Shown one piece after another: positions 26,371-37,200 of a stretch of DNA of 64,000 nt. The stretch's first letter is position 1; each line of letters begins with the position of its first letter. The notes under the pieces are model-generated. The model made no database searches and was not told the DNA's origin. It saw only the letters and a list, made by a program, of their open reading frames with translations. Source of the DNA: Tanypteryx hageni (Eukaryota; Arthropoda; Insecta; Odonata; Petaluridae); the NCBI GenBank assembly GCA_028673005.1, contig CM054116.1, forward strand, positions 67,535,211-67,599,210, given 5' to 3'. Position numbers and translations under genes: made by a program.

Positions 26371-27299
26371 TACAACTCGTACAAAAAATAAAGATTCCTC
26401 AAGCATTTACATATTTGTAGAAAATTTCTTTGTCAATAAATGCTATTTGGTGTAACATTTATTATTGCTCATCAAAAATCATGAAAATTTATTCCGTTAA
26501 CTTCATAGTTCTTTTGTAAAAGGTATTTTGGTGTTATTTTATGGATAACATGCAAAATATAAGTCGCCTGTTTATGTACGGACGTGTCTTATAAGAAGTT
26601 GCATTAAATTTGCTAATTAAAGAAGTTATTTTAACTCAAAAGTTGCGTAGGCATTAGCGGCCTATGGATATCTCGTCGTAATTGTCTGCGTTTGGTAAGA
26701 TTTGTTATTTAGTTAAGTCGTCCGAAAGAAATTAGTTTTCTGGTACGTGCGTATAATATCTGTACTTTTAGCGCTTTAATGCTTACTGTGAATTCTCATC
26801 TGAATGACACATTCCTTTTACTCCTCTCGTATTATTTTAATTTCCCATCTTCCCATTGCACATCGTTTCCTTCCTTTCACTTTTCTCACCATTAAATAAC
26901 TTCTTAGACAGTTCTCTCACTTTACCAAATCTCTTGCTCTTATCCTTTCCTTTCCCCACCATTTTCAATTCCCTCTAATCCCCTATCTCCTTTCATTTCT
27001 CATCGTTTATATCCAAGCAATTTCTCCGCTCCCTCCACTCTCTCTAATTCTCCACGCGACATTGCGCACGTGTCTTGCAGCGCCAGATCATTCAGAGATC
27101 ATCTCTCTCGCGCTCCAATTGACGCTCTTGGAACGGACATCGTGTGAGCGAAGGAGGAGTGAGTGAGCTTGTGTTGATGAGAGAGTGACCCGAGAAGCGC
27201 GCGTCTGCGCCTCCGGCAGCAATGGATTGAGGATATGAGAGAGTGCAATCGGCCATGAGCGCTGAGGAAAAAAGAAGTGAGAGGTTCTGAGCATAGCCT
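26371..27299. other. Non-coding stretch between asymmetric tracts
   Basis: 26371-26800 is AT-rich. 26815-27060 is again pyrimidine-rich. 27090-27300 is GC-richer with CpG and could hold unannotated transcribed sequence, but no conserved protein is visible. Confidence 0.5.
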
Positions 27300-28318
27300 C
27301 AAGAAATGGCCAAGAGATGGAGAAAGAGAGGAGAAGAGAGTGAGGGAGGGATGAGAAAGGGGAGAGAGACGGAAGAGAGAGAGAGAGAGGAGGTAAGAGA
27401 GGTAAAAGAGGGAGAAAGGAGAGCAAAAATGATAGGGAGAGTGAGAGGGAATGAAGAAAGTCAAAGAGAGAGATGGAGAGGGAGAGATGAGGTAGGAGAA
27501 GGAAAAGAGAGGGGGAGAGAGCAAACAAAGAGATGGGGAGAGAGAGGGAGGGAAGAGAGAGAGATGAGGAAAGAGAAGGAAAAGAGAGAAAGAGAGCTAG
27601 AAAGTGATGGGGAGAGAGAGGAGGAAGGGAAAGAAAGGGGGAGGGATAGAGATGGGAAGAGAATGAGGAAGAGAAGAGAGAGATGGAAAGAGAGAGAGTG
27701 AGAGGGAAAAGAGAGGGAAGAGAGCAAAAAGAGACGGGGAGAGAGGGAGGGGGGAAGAGAGAGGAGGAGAGTGTGGGGGAGATAGAGAAAGGGGAGGAGA
27801 GAGATGGTGAGAGAGGGAGGGAAGAGAGCGAAAGAGGGAGAGAGATGGGTGAGAGAGAGGAAGAGAAGAGATGGAAAAAAGGGAGGGAAGAGAGGGAAAA
27901 TGGAGGGGGAAGAGAGCGGAAGAGAGAGGGAGAGAATGGTAGAAGAAAGAGAAAGTGGAAGAGAGGGGAAAAGAATAAGAAGAGGTAATGATAAATGGGA
28001 TGAGTGAGAGGGTGATGAGAGAGCAAAAGAAAGATGGGGAGAGAGGGATGGAAGAGAGGGATAGAAGAGAGAGAACGAGGAAGAGAGGAAAGAGAAAGTG
28101 GAAAAGAGAGAGAGGAAAGAGGGGAAAACAAAAACGGAGGAGAAAGAGAGATGGAAGGAAGAGAGAGGAAAAAGAAAGAGAAGGGGAAGAAAGCAAAAGA
28201 GATGAGGAGGGAGAGAAGAGAGAGATGGGGAGAGAAAGATAGACGGAAAAGAGAGAGATTGGGGGAGTGGAGAGAGAGATTGGGGGAGTGGAGAGAGAGA
28301 GAGAGAGGGGGGGGATGG
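27300..28318. repeat. About 1-kb nearly pure polypurine tract
   Basis: Over roughly 1,000 bases the + strand contains very few pyrimidines, arranged as irregular GAGA, GGAA and GGGA units. A 22-bp unit containing ATTGGGGGAGTGG is duplicated near 28255-28300. Minus-strand frames of 411, 286 and 243 codons are Ser/Leu/Pro/Phe low-complexity products of this tract, open because purine-only codons on the other strand avoid stops. Confidence 0.95.
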
Positions 28319-30387
28319 CACAATTCATTTTTCCGACTCGGAAGAAATTTCTGCGTTCAAGATGAGAACGAGTTTTTTAAATCCTGACCCTGGGGAGTGG
28401 ATGATATTTTAAAGAACTTTTTTTAAGGATTTTGAGAAGAAGAGGTGGTTAGCGAAGCTTTCCTGGCTCAGCATCACTGGCGAAGAGATTAGAAACGCGA
28501 GAGAAGATAGGCGTACATTTTAGAGGAACGATGAAATGCCCGAGCGCGCTTTAGATATCGATGAAAACGGTTCGTTAATGATGAGAATATTTTGTTCTTG
28601 CAGGAGCTTATTGTGAAGTTCCGGTATTCCTTCGTTGATTTCCCACGATTATTTAATGGTGGGATCGCTCCTTTTAGGAATTTCAAAGAAAAAATCTTAG
28701 GGTTCGTAATCGAGAAATGGCGTGTAATGCAAGAAAAGAGTTCAATTTCATTATGAAAACAAATTCTACTACTCGTGTCCAAGTAATTTGGAAAAAATGA
28801 AGCTTCTAAATAGAGCGTTATGAAAAATCCAATAAAACATAGCATGTGTAAGACACCCAAAATTTTAAATAATGACTGATCTATAGCAGATTAATCATAT
28901 TCATCCCGATAATGCAAAATGCTCTAGCTCATATTACAATTAATTTTGATATACGTTATAATAAGGCTTCTAGACATAATTTCTTGTGTTATCTTGGTGA
29001 ATACTTCTAAATTACTAAAAACTCAAAATTTGGAAATTTTGACCAAAACATGTATAAGATACAAATAACAAAAAAGTTACGACTTAATTGCTACTGTTAT
29101 TGTGTACCTCTGGAGAAAAATTCAACTCTTTGAAAAATCAACCCAAATGAAAAAATTCGTGTTGAGTATAAAATACAACAAGTAAAGATTAGATCTTTTG
29201 AACTGCGACGGAGAATAAATTGCAATAACATCCCCGGAGAGTAAAAAAATCGGCAGTATAACAAACGTGCATCCGACAATAGCATTGATTATCAATAATC
29301 TTCACGGAATAAGCGAAAGAGGTAAAGAACAAATCTATTATTCGAGTCGACCTCATAATTTTCCAAACGCACTCTCCCCCCGGATTTTCTCTTTCGATTC
29401 TTCATTCCAAACGAAAACTTTTTAAATTAAAAGCCACAATTGGTCCCGCCCACTTGACGCGCGTTTCTCTTTTTTTCATACTCTTGGTTGGAAACTAAAT
29501 TTTTCCCTCCGGTCGACCCGAAAAGCTTTCACTTTTTCTTTTCCCCAAGGAAAATAAGCGTCGTATTCCCGAAAAAATATAATTCATAGCCAATCGTTTG
29601 AGTTTTTGCTGAATTTTAACTTTTATGTTTTTCTTTGCTCATTACCACATTCACCTTTCTTATTTTTTAATTTTGAAAAGCAGTGAATGCAATATATTTT
29701 TTGAAATATTTTGATACGCGACGGTCACTTTTTTAATCGAAAGAATATGTAACTATAATAACAATAGGATATATATCTGCCGACATAAATTATTTTCATA
29801 TCACTACCATATATTAAAATAAACTGTTATATCCATTTGTTAAAGCAGGTATTTTACATGATGTCCTTGCATCTCATAACACGCTTCTTCGCGAAGTAAC
29901 GGCTGGCGCACGCTCTGGAAAATTCCTGGATAAACACTACCTGTTTTACAAGTCTTGCACGCGCTTGCCATACTTCGTCTCCGGAGTTTACATCAGACGA
30001 TTGTCTTGTAGACACAACTAAGACAGTAGCATGGACAAAACAAAACGGCGGTAGCTCGGCTAGGAAGCGTTTGTCGAGCCATGTTGACAGGAACTTCTAG
30101 CTTCAGTTTGACCTCCTGAATCCATAACCTGAATAGTGAAACACTTATGAAACACCCTGCGTATATGCTCAATATTTCTTGCTCTTTATTTTTTCACATT
30201 TGTCATCAAGATCGAGTATTTGCGTACCTCAACTATATTAATGGAAGAAACAGTCGCGCTTTACTGAGACATCTCTAGGAATGATCTAGGCGAAGACGTC
30301 CGATTACCTTACCTTACTCCTAGCAATACTCCAAAGACACTTTAATTTCACCTTTTTACCTGTTATACAGTTGTATATTATTTTTAA
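28319..30387. other. Gene-free stretch
   Basis: No recognisable gene. At about 30140-30162 the sequence CACTTATGAAACACCCTGCG resembles the outer end of insect DNA transposons (TACAGGGTGTTTCATAAG in reverse), but no partner end was found. 29880-30130 is GC-richer and may be interior sequence of such an element. Confidence 0.45.
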
Positions 30388-30429
30388 GTACAGTATTTTA
30401 AATAGCCTACATTATAGTAAATACTGTAC
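30388..30429. repeat. Perfect 11-bp inverted repeat
   Basis: GTACAGTATTT at 30388-30398 pairs with its reverse complement at 30419-30429. It lies on the 3' side of the Tigger-like coding remnant, and ACAGTA-rich palindromes occur in Tigger ends, so it may be non-coding sequence of that element. Confidence 0.7.
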
Positions 30430-30459
30430 CATTATAAATAGACTAATAATAATAAAACA

Positions 30460-30842
30460 ATATATGCAAACACAGTAGTTTATTCTCCAATATTGTAGGG
30501 ATGACTTCAGAAGTAATCTCCGTCATTGGCTTCTCTTAGGACCGCTTATCGATAAACCAATTACACTAAACAGTAATCTAATTGAGACAACTTTGGCTTT
30601 TTCAAAGTTTGTGGCACATCAACACCTTTAGTAATATTTGATTCAGCTAGAAATATTCGCAATTGATCCTTTTGTTTCTTTATATCATAAATCGTAGATG
30701 ATCCAATATTGAGCTCATTCATGATAACATTTCGATTCTCGCCTTCCTCAAACCGACTTATTATATCCAATTTCTTATGTAATGTCCAAGTTACATGCTT
30801 TATTTTGGCACCTTTATCACCTCTGCTCACATTATACGCCGT
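30460..30842 (-). pseudogene. Tigger/pogo-type transposase N-terminal remnant (CENP-B-like HTH)
   Basis: On the minus strand the frame ending at 30561 encodes KIKHVTWTLHKKLDIISRF and continues GENRNVIMNELNIGSSTIYDIKKQKD. This is the N-terminal helix-turn-helix of the CENP-B/Tigger/jerky family (K-x-L-x-I-I-x-R-x-E-x-G, then G-x-S-T-I-x-D-I-K), which binds the transposon ends. After LKKPKLSQLDYC the frame breaks. A neighbouring frame then gives GLSISGPK, matching the start of the second HTH (PISGP in relatives), before a stop. No DDE catalytic domain follows. The upstream part of the open frame (to 31010) is probably untranslated sequence. It is a dead fragment. Confidence 0.75.
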
Positions 30843-31019
30843 TATATAGGATGGATTGCTTAAAAGATAAACAAAACGTGATAAACACAACACAGAGACT
30901 TTACGTTCGGCAACACGGAAAATGACAGACTGCAACTGCGATAGACTCGTTCGGCTAGCTATAGTCGTCCGGATATTAAGTGAGCCCCGGGCTGCCAGAT
31001 GCCGAACCATCGGGAATTC

Positions 31020-31340
31020 CGGACCTACGGAATTTTAATGTATACCCATCCCTCGCTTTGCATGGTACATGCGCTCCCGAAAAACACCGTGTGAAGCGAA
31101 ACCGTGCATAACAGGGATACCTGAAGTTACATTTGAAGACGTAACAAATGAACTGTATTGCATTCATATTCGCTTCCTTTATTCTTTTTTATAACCACTT
31201 GAATGGAATTGAACCATTTTTTGATCATTCAATGGCTGAAGGCCGTTCATAAACCATGCTAAAGTGAAAGTGATGGCCATGTAACTCGAGGTAGTTGTCT
31301 AACGTTAAACCAAAAACGTGTACAGCAACACAGTGCAAAA
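31020..31340 (-). repeat. Unidentified interspersed repeat, copy A
   Basis: Four blocks on the minus strand match, in the same order and with similar spacing, four blocks at 51316-51597 on the plus strand. They are 31292-31251 (TACCTCGAGTTACATGGCC...), 31175-31145, 31132-31108 (GTAACTTCAGGTATCCCTG) and 31077-31037 (GAGCGCATGTACCATGCAA). The first block is about 82% identical over 44 bases. A frame through it reads YLELHGHHFHFS; copy B reads YLELHGHQFHYS. I cannot assign it to a family. Confidence 0.75.
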
Positions 31341-31440
31341 CGAGGGATGGATGTATCGAACCAGGAAGGAAGGAAAGATTTCCTCTCATAATCCATTGTG
31401 CTCCCATTTGCTGCTGGGCCGGAAAGATAGTTCTCAGAAG

Positions 31441-34400
31441 GAAGGAGAGAGAGAGAGAGAAATCGGGAGAGGAAAGAAAAACAGAATGAGACGAAAACGA
31501 ATGAAAATCCAGGAAATACATTTTCTGTCCAAAAATGAATGCGCGGGATGAACGATTGCGAGAGAGGGATGCGAATGTTTATAAATAATTGATAGAGCCA
31601 ATTTCCAGACGGAGCTTTTTTTCTTCTTTCGCCCCAAAATAAAAAAAGAAACAATAACTCCCACGCGGATGCTTTGGATTCGTTTTCATGAAGTTTTTCA
31701 ATTTGCCTCGCATCCTCAAAAATTCTATTGTTTTTGGCCCGTGTTGCGAAATAGGGATTGAAGTTGAATAAAGTCAGGGGCTTAATTGGATGAAAAAAAT
31801 AACCGAGGGCCTCCGTTCCGAGGTATCGATCCCGTTTTGCTCCTCTTTAAAATATGCATTAATCGAAGGTTATTGGGAATTCGGGTATCGATCAAAAAAA
31901 GGGGGATCGGATTCTTCATTTATCGAAGAAAAAAAACAGGAATAATCGATTTTGACCTTTTTCTTAGAATGAGGAGTACATTTTTTGGCAGTCGTACATT
32001 TTTTAAAGAGCCCTATGCATCTACTCCGAGGAAATAAACCTTAGAAATTTAATAGTATATAAATAAAAGACTTTTTTTATGAGATTTTTTTTAAAATTAC
32101 TTATATAAATCATGTATTTTGATTATATTAATTTTTTAATGGATTTGCATCAGGTATTGCCTTGCATCATCGAATATAATGAGTACATATACAATATATA
32201 ATATATAAATGAACTTTAATTTATATCGTAATTGATGCAAGAAAAGCCTCGTATGAAACACGATTAATTAAGAAAAACATTTTCCACCGGCAGAATGAAA
32301 ATCATTAATTTTAATTAATTTGCCAAATTTATATTGTTAATTAAAATATGCTAATAAACGAAAACGAAATATTATTCTGACAACTTTTATATGTCATTAA
32401 AACTGAAAATGATCTTATGCCGAATTCAAGACACAACGAAGTAATTAATAACATCTCCATTATTTTTCACCATTCACCTTAGGCTTTCAAAGGTTGGAAC
32501 AATGTTTTATGCAGGGAGAAGCCATCTGATGATACTATAGACATGGACGAATAGAAAATGTGCCAAAGGCAAAACGCGTAAACTGGATTTCGAGAAGAAA
32601 TATTGGCAAGGACATATTTACGATCGTACTGACCCACAAAAGATATACACAAAAAAAAGAGCGCAAGGAAAATATGACACGTTGCCAAATTCGAGTTTTT
32701 ATAAACTGACATAAAGGTTGTAAAATGAACACTTTGGTACACGATGTTTGTCTATATTTCAGATTTCTGCGTTTTATGGAGGCGTTAAAAGGGAGAAAAA
32801 TGTAGTTTCTCTTTTCAAATACATGTATTTCAAAGAGAATTCCTGAGAAAATGTTCGAAGATTCTTGTAAAGTAAAAGGATGTTAGATATAATTATTCAT
32901 TTAATCATTAATAAAGATAATATTGTATGGGTGAGGAAAAATTTGAGAAACAATTTTGCTGAAAGAAATCATAGAAGTCAGAATGTTAGGAAAGAAGAAA
33001 GGTATATTAGATGCATTAAAAGAAGGAATTGGGTATTAGAAAGAAAACAGTTTTGAAAAGCACAAATTTCATTGGTTAAGCCTAAAACCTACCGGAAGGT
33101 GGAATAACTCTGATTATGATACATAAACCGAGCTTTATGGAGCTGAAATTCAGTTCTATTTTACCAAAATTAAATTAATATAAAATATTTTCATAAGAAG
33201 TTACATTATACATAATGAATTACTGAGATGATACTGGCAGCATCCCAAATTTATATAATGTTTTTAAACTATTGAAACAATTTTTAAATGTGCTAGTTTG
33301 ATAATACATAAAATATACTTTAGTTATGTATAAGTATATATCGTTTAATATCCTTATTTAAAAAGATATTTCTAGTCATAGAAAACATAAAAGCAAATAA
33401 TTAAAAACACGGCCGATATGGAGAGGTATTCTTGTATTTAAGAATAAAATTATTTTAGAAAGAAAAATGACTAGAATATTTTAAAATTTAGTATTAACTT
33501 AAATCATTAAAAATTAATGGTAATTGTCTTTTAAGGTGGTGGTGGAATATACTTATAAAGTTTGCCACTGTCGAAGATAATAAATATGCGAAAAATGCTA
33601 CTTGAAAGATGTTTAAGGGAATGATATATTCTTTTCGTGAAGCGAAGACATCCAAAATCATTCCTTTGAAAACACATACGCAAGTGGAAAACGCACCTTC
33701 TTAAATCAATCTTCGCTAAATTTCCATAAAGCTTAGAAAATGACGTAAACAAAGAGTCGAATGGGGCACATGAAAAATTAGCACCTTGAACACACAATTC
33801 TAAATGAAAGACTAAACTATACATGGTGGAAAACGCTATCCAAGTTCCCCTTATAGACACCCTGAGGCTAGAAACCCCCATCTGCCGTTTTCCAAGACCT
33901 TGACCTTAAAGCATCCCCACAACACGCGAGGCAGCATTGAACGACAATAGTGGACTCGCACCGTGGAGAAATATAAAGATCAACCTTTTCAAACCATAAG
34001 CGAAGCACGGGAACATATTCCTGGCTCGCGAGGCGACAATTGCGCGTTGAATATATGAGTGGTATATAAGGAGGGAGAAATTTTTTTACCGCATCTGATG
34101 GCGTGGGCGTTAACGATTTGAAACAGGCACAGAATTTGCTAGATTTAATCGGAGACGTTTTTTCTGCGCCATTTTACCGCAAAGGCTCTTTAACGTCATA
34201 TCCATATAAAACATGTCGCTCTGTTTTTCCTGTCCAATTGTTGATTAAAAATTGAGTATTATACACACAGACACAATCATACATAAAAGCATACAGAAAA
34301 AGCATCGGAGAAATACAAAATTCTATAGTCGTAGAAATTTCAAGTTAAGAAATTTTAGATAATGTCACCGGATAAATAAAATATATTGACTTAGAATTGT

Positions 34401-36297
34401 CGAGAGATCAAATTTTAGAGTTTCAGCTACACTTCATCGATTTTATGGTTAAAAAATCGTAAGGCTTCGATTGTACTGATACAATGAATCAACTGTGGAA
34501 ATTAAGTGTCGGAGGAAACGCGCATTTCATCAAGTTTATTTTCCATGGTTCACGCAAATATTTTCTACAGTAGTTTCCGCTCATTGATATAATATATAGA
34601 ATACAAAGTTGTGTATTCAGTAAATATTTTGCCTCCAGTGAAGAAGCGCGGAATTCCAAACGTATTCATGCGGTAATTTAAATGCACGAGTTTTCCCCTG
34701 TGAATCTTTTAAAGTTATAAATAACCACAGAACTGAAAAGCCATTTATAGCATAATTTTTGAATAACATTCATGATACAAAAATTCCTCGATAAAAGCAA
34801 AAATTTTCATATTGCATTCAATCTGCAATTATACGAAATTGATAAATAAATGCTTAGATTGAAATCACTTGATTTTAATGAATGAATGTGGAAATATTGA
34901 TGTAATTAATAACGAGATTTTCTGAAATCGTTTTCAGAATTTATCGGTACAAAGGTATCACGATATTAAACTTTAAAACATGATATTATACTTTTTCCGT
35001 GTGCATAACATTCTTTACTCCTAGAGAATATTTGTAGTGCTATTTAGATTTTTCGTAAGTTCTCTTGTTTTTACCAAAGCAAATGTAAATTTTAGTCATC
35101 CATTTGGGAGCATAATTGCAACCATTTTGGGGGAAATTAATCGCCATTACGTTTTATTCTGTTACTTAGAGAAGGTGAGCAAAATTGAGGGAAGAAATTT
35201 AGAATGGGATGTAATAATTTAAAATAATATTGTCTTATTATACCGATTACGCATTTTCTGCCGCAAAATTCTTGCATTTTTCAAAGTTATGAAAGAGCGG
35301 CTATTACATTTTTGAATATACGAGATAAAGAGGCTCATTTGGAAAGGAATTTCTAAAATTCTTAAAATAAATTTGGTCGATATTCACGTGATTTACATTA
35401 AGACTGCATTCATGTAAAGAAATTTGAAAAACAAATGATTTGCAGAAAAGATATAACAATATTTAAAGAAAATAAATCGGTATAATAGAGCTTCTTGGAA
35501 TTTATTTTTAAGGAAAACACATTTTCTTCTCCAATAAATGTTTTTATAAATGGCGAGAAAATGTACAAAAACTGGAGAATAGATATATTTCACGTAGTTG
35601 TGAATCGCTCTGTTAGTCGAACGCCTGAAAGACTATACAAATAACTTTATAAAACACCGCATTGCTAACTCGGCAAACGCCTTCATTTCCTGTATCGTTT
35701 GCGCAAAAATGTGGGAGAAGTTAATTTATATAGCGCGCTAATGGAATCAAAATAAGCCCGCGTTGAATTCGCGTTTGAGTGAACTGTGTTGTTTGTGTTG
35801 TCGGCAGCGGAAATTAGCAATATCGGAAAATTGGCGAGTCCTACCATCCATATTCTATATTGCTCAGCTGACCTAAAAAAATAAAATTAAAGAGGACGGA
35901 ATTAATAAGCAAACAGATGCTATTCGATAATTTTTTTTAGCTTCCGAGGTGGGACGAGGTAAAAAATCTAACTCTTTCTGTAGTTGCATAATTACCCTTA
36001 CTGCGTACTTTTAAGAAATGACACGCGGCGATGAACGTATTCCACGTTTAATGTGTAACTTGGATTGTATTTAAGTATGAAAATAATACCTCCATTGACT
36101 ATAACTGAGAAGTTTATATTGGGGAAAGCGAGGAGAGATTAAGCACGATTCAACAAAAAATCGTCGATTTTAGAATAGGTAAGAAATCATGAGATCGCTG
36201 AAAATAATGCATTGTACGGTTATTAGTTATATTAGAAAAATAGTTTTCTAAAAAGGCAAATATGATTTTAAGCGATTTTTCAAAACCCCGTTTTTTT
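31441..36297. other. Gene-free stretch
   Basis: No recognisable coding or RNA gene. Mostly AT-rich. A TATATAAG at 34063-34070 has a CA dinucleotide about 30 bases downstream but no downstream coding sequence. Frames such as 33531-33881 on the minus strand match nothing I know. Confidence 0.5.
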
Positions 36298-36352
36298 GCC
36301 ATCTCTCCTCCTAGGGTAGGTAAGAAGACGAACTATGGATAGAAGAGATGGC
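36298..36352. repeat. GCCATCTCTCC motif with flanking inverted copy
   Basis: GCCATCTCTCC followed by CTAGGGTAGG (36298-36320) is partly mirrored by AGAGATGGC at about 36344-36352, which could form a 9-bp stem. Related motifs GCCGTCTCTCC...CTAGGGTAG (37374-37400) and GCCATTTCTCCTACCC (37715-37730) flank the pogo-like remnant, all in the same orientation. Confidence 0.5.
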
Positions 36353-36753
36353 TTATGGGAATATACGTGCTGGTAAACAAGCAAGATCTACTTAAGGTAC
36401 CACAATTTCTTATATATTATATTTATTACAAAAGAATCGACATGGGTGTAAATAATAAGTTCAAGAAGTTTAAAAATGAGAGGTAACTTTTAAAAAATTG
36501 GCCCCCTTGATTGTTACCAGCGAGAACCGACACAGCTCCCCCAAAGTTCAGAAAATACACAAAATTGAACAATAATTCAAAGTAATAAGACAGCAAGAAT
36601 GTAAAAGACATTGAAAAGTAATATTCTCTGGGAAAAAAAATAATGAGAGTGAAATATAGTGAATATTTGTTAAAAAATTGGAAACTTCAAAGAGAAAACG
36701 TAATAAACTTAAGCAGTAAAATGAACTTATTTTACTTATTTTTCTTCTCTATT

Positions 36754-37200
36754 TTAATTTCTACCACACAAAGTACCCATGTCAGAGTAGATAGAACAGT
36801 ATCGTGCAACCATCTGCCACACACTTTACACCGGATCCAGTCTGATGTAGACTGCGTGTTAGAATGAAGTTCAAGACACTCAACACATTCATCTACGTTG
36901 TAATCTTCAGATTGATTATCAGACAGGAGTATTGTTTATTCATCATCTTCTGACGATGACTACTGAAAATACAAACGGCGTCTTGACCTCTTTCTCCGCT
37001 TAACATTTTTCTTAGATGATCCATTTTGTTTGTTTTTATTTTTCTTCCGTTTTACTTTTTTAGCGACTATTTTCTCTTGTTTTAAGCATTCTTGTAACCT
37101 CAGCAAATTTTCTTTCTTCGTGTATTTGGCATCATTATTCTGCGCTTGGATACTATTTTTCTTCTTCTTTTCTGTGATGTACGTTATTTGGTTATTATAC
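36754..37200 (-). pseudogene. Pogo-like transposase C-terminal remnant (PHD-like zinc finger tail)
   Basis: Reading the minus strand from about 37200, a lysine/arginine-rich stretch (KKVKRKKNKNKQ, KKNVKRRKRSRRR) is followed by SSSEDDE and then DECVECLELHSN, DWIRCKVCGRWLHDT. The pattern is C-x2-C, then DWI-x-C-x2-C, W-x-H, and finally CGRN and a stop. That is the zinc-binding tail that closes many insect pogo/CENP-B-type (DDE_1) transposases. Two stops interrupt it (TAG before SSSED and TAA after SEDDE). A one-base frameshift lies right after LHDT. The next-to-last cysteine (C in C-x2-CGRN) reads as glycine. The catalytic domain is absent and the terminal inverted repeats are unclear. Nothing suggests current function. 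Confidence 0.7.

Noticed and set aside
27088..28323. 411-, 286- and 243-codon minus-strand frames
   Set aside because: Pure Ser/Leu/Pro/Phe low-complexity from a polypurine tract; overlapping frames look alike and no start, domain or codon bias supports a gene.
30140..30162. GAAACACCCTGCG as the end of a DNA transposon
   Set aside because: No inverted partner or target duplication found, so no element is annotated.
34063..34094. TATATAAG with a CA start-like dinucleotide about 30 bases on
   Set aside because: No GAGA, DPE or coding exon downstream; such pairs are common by chance in AT-rich DNA.
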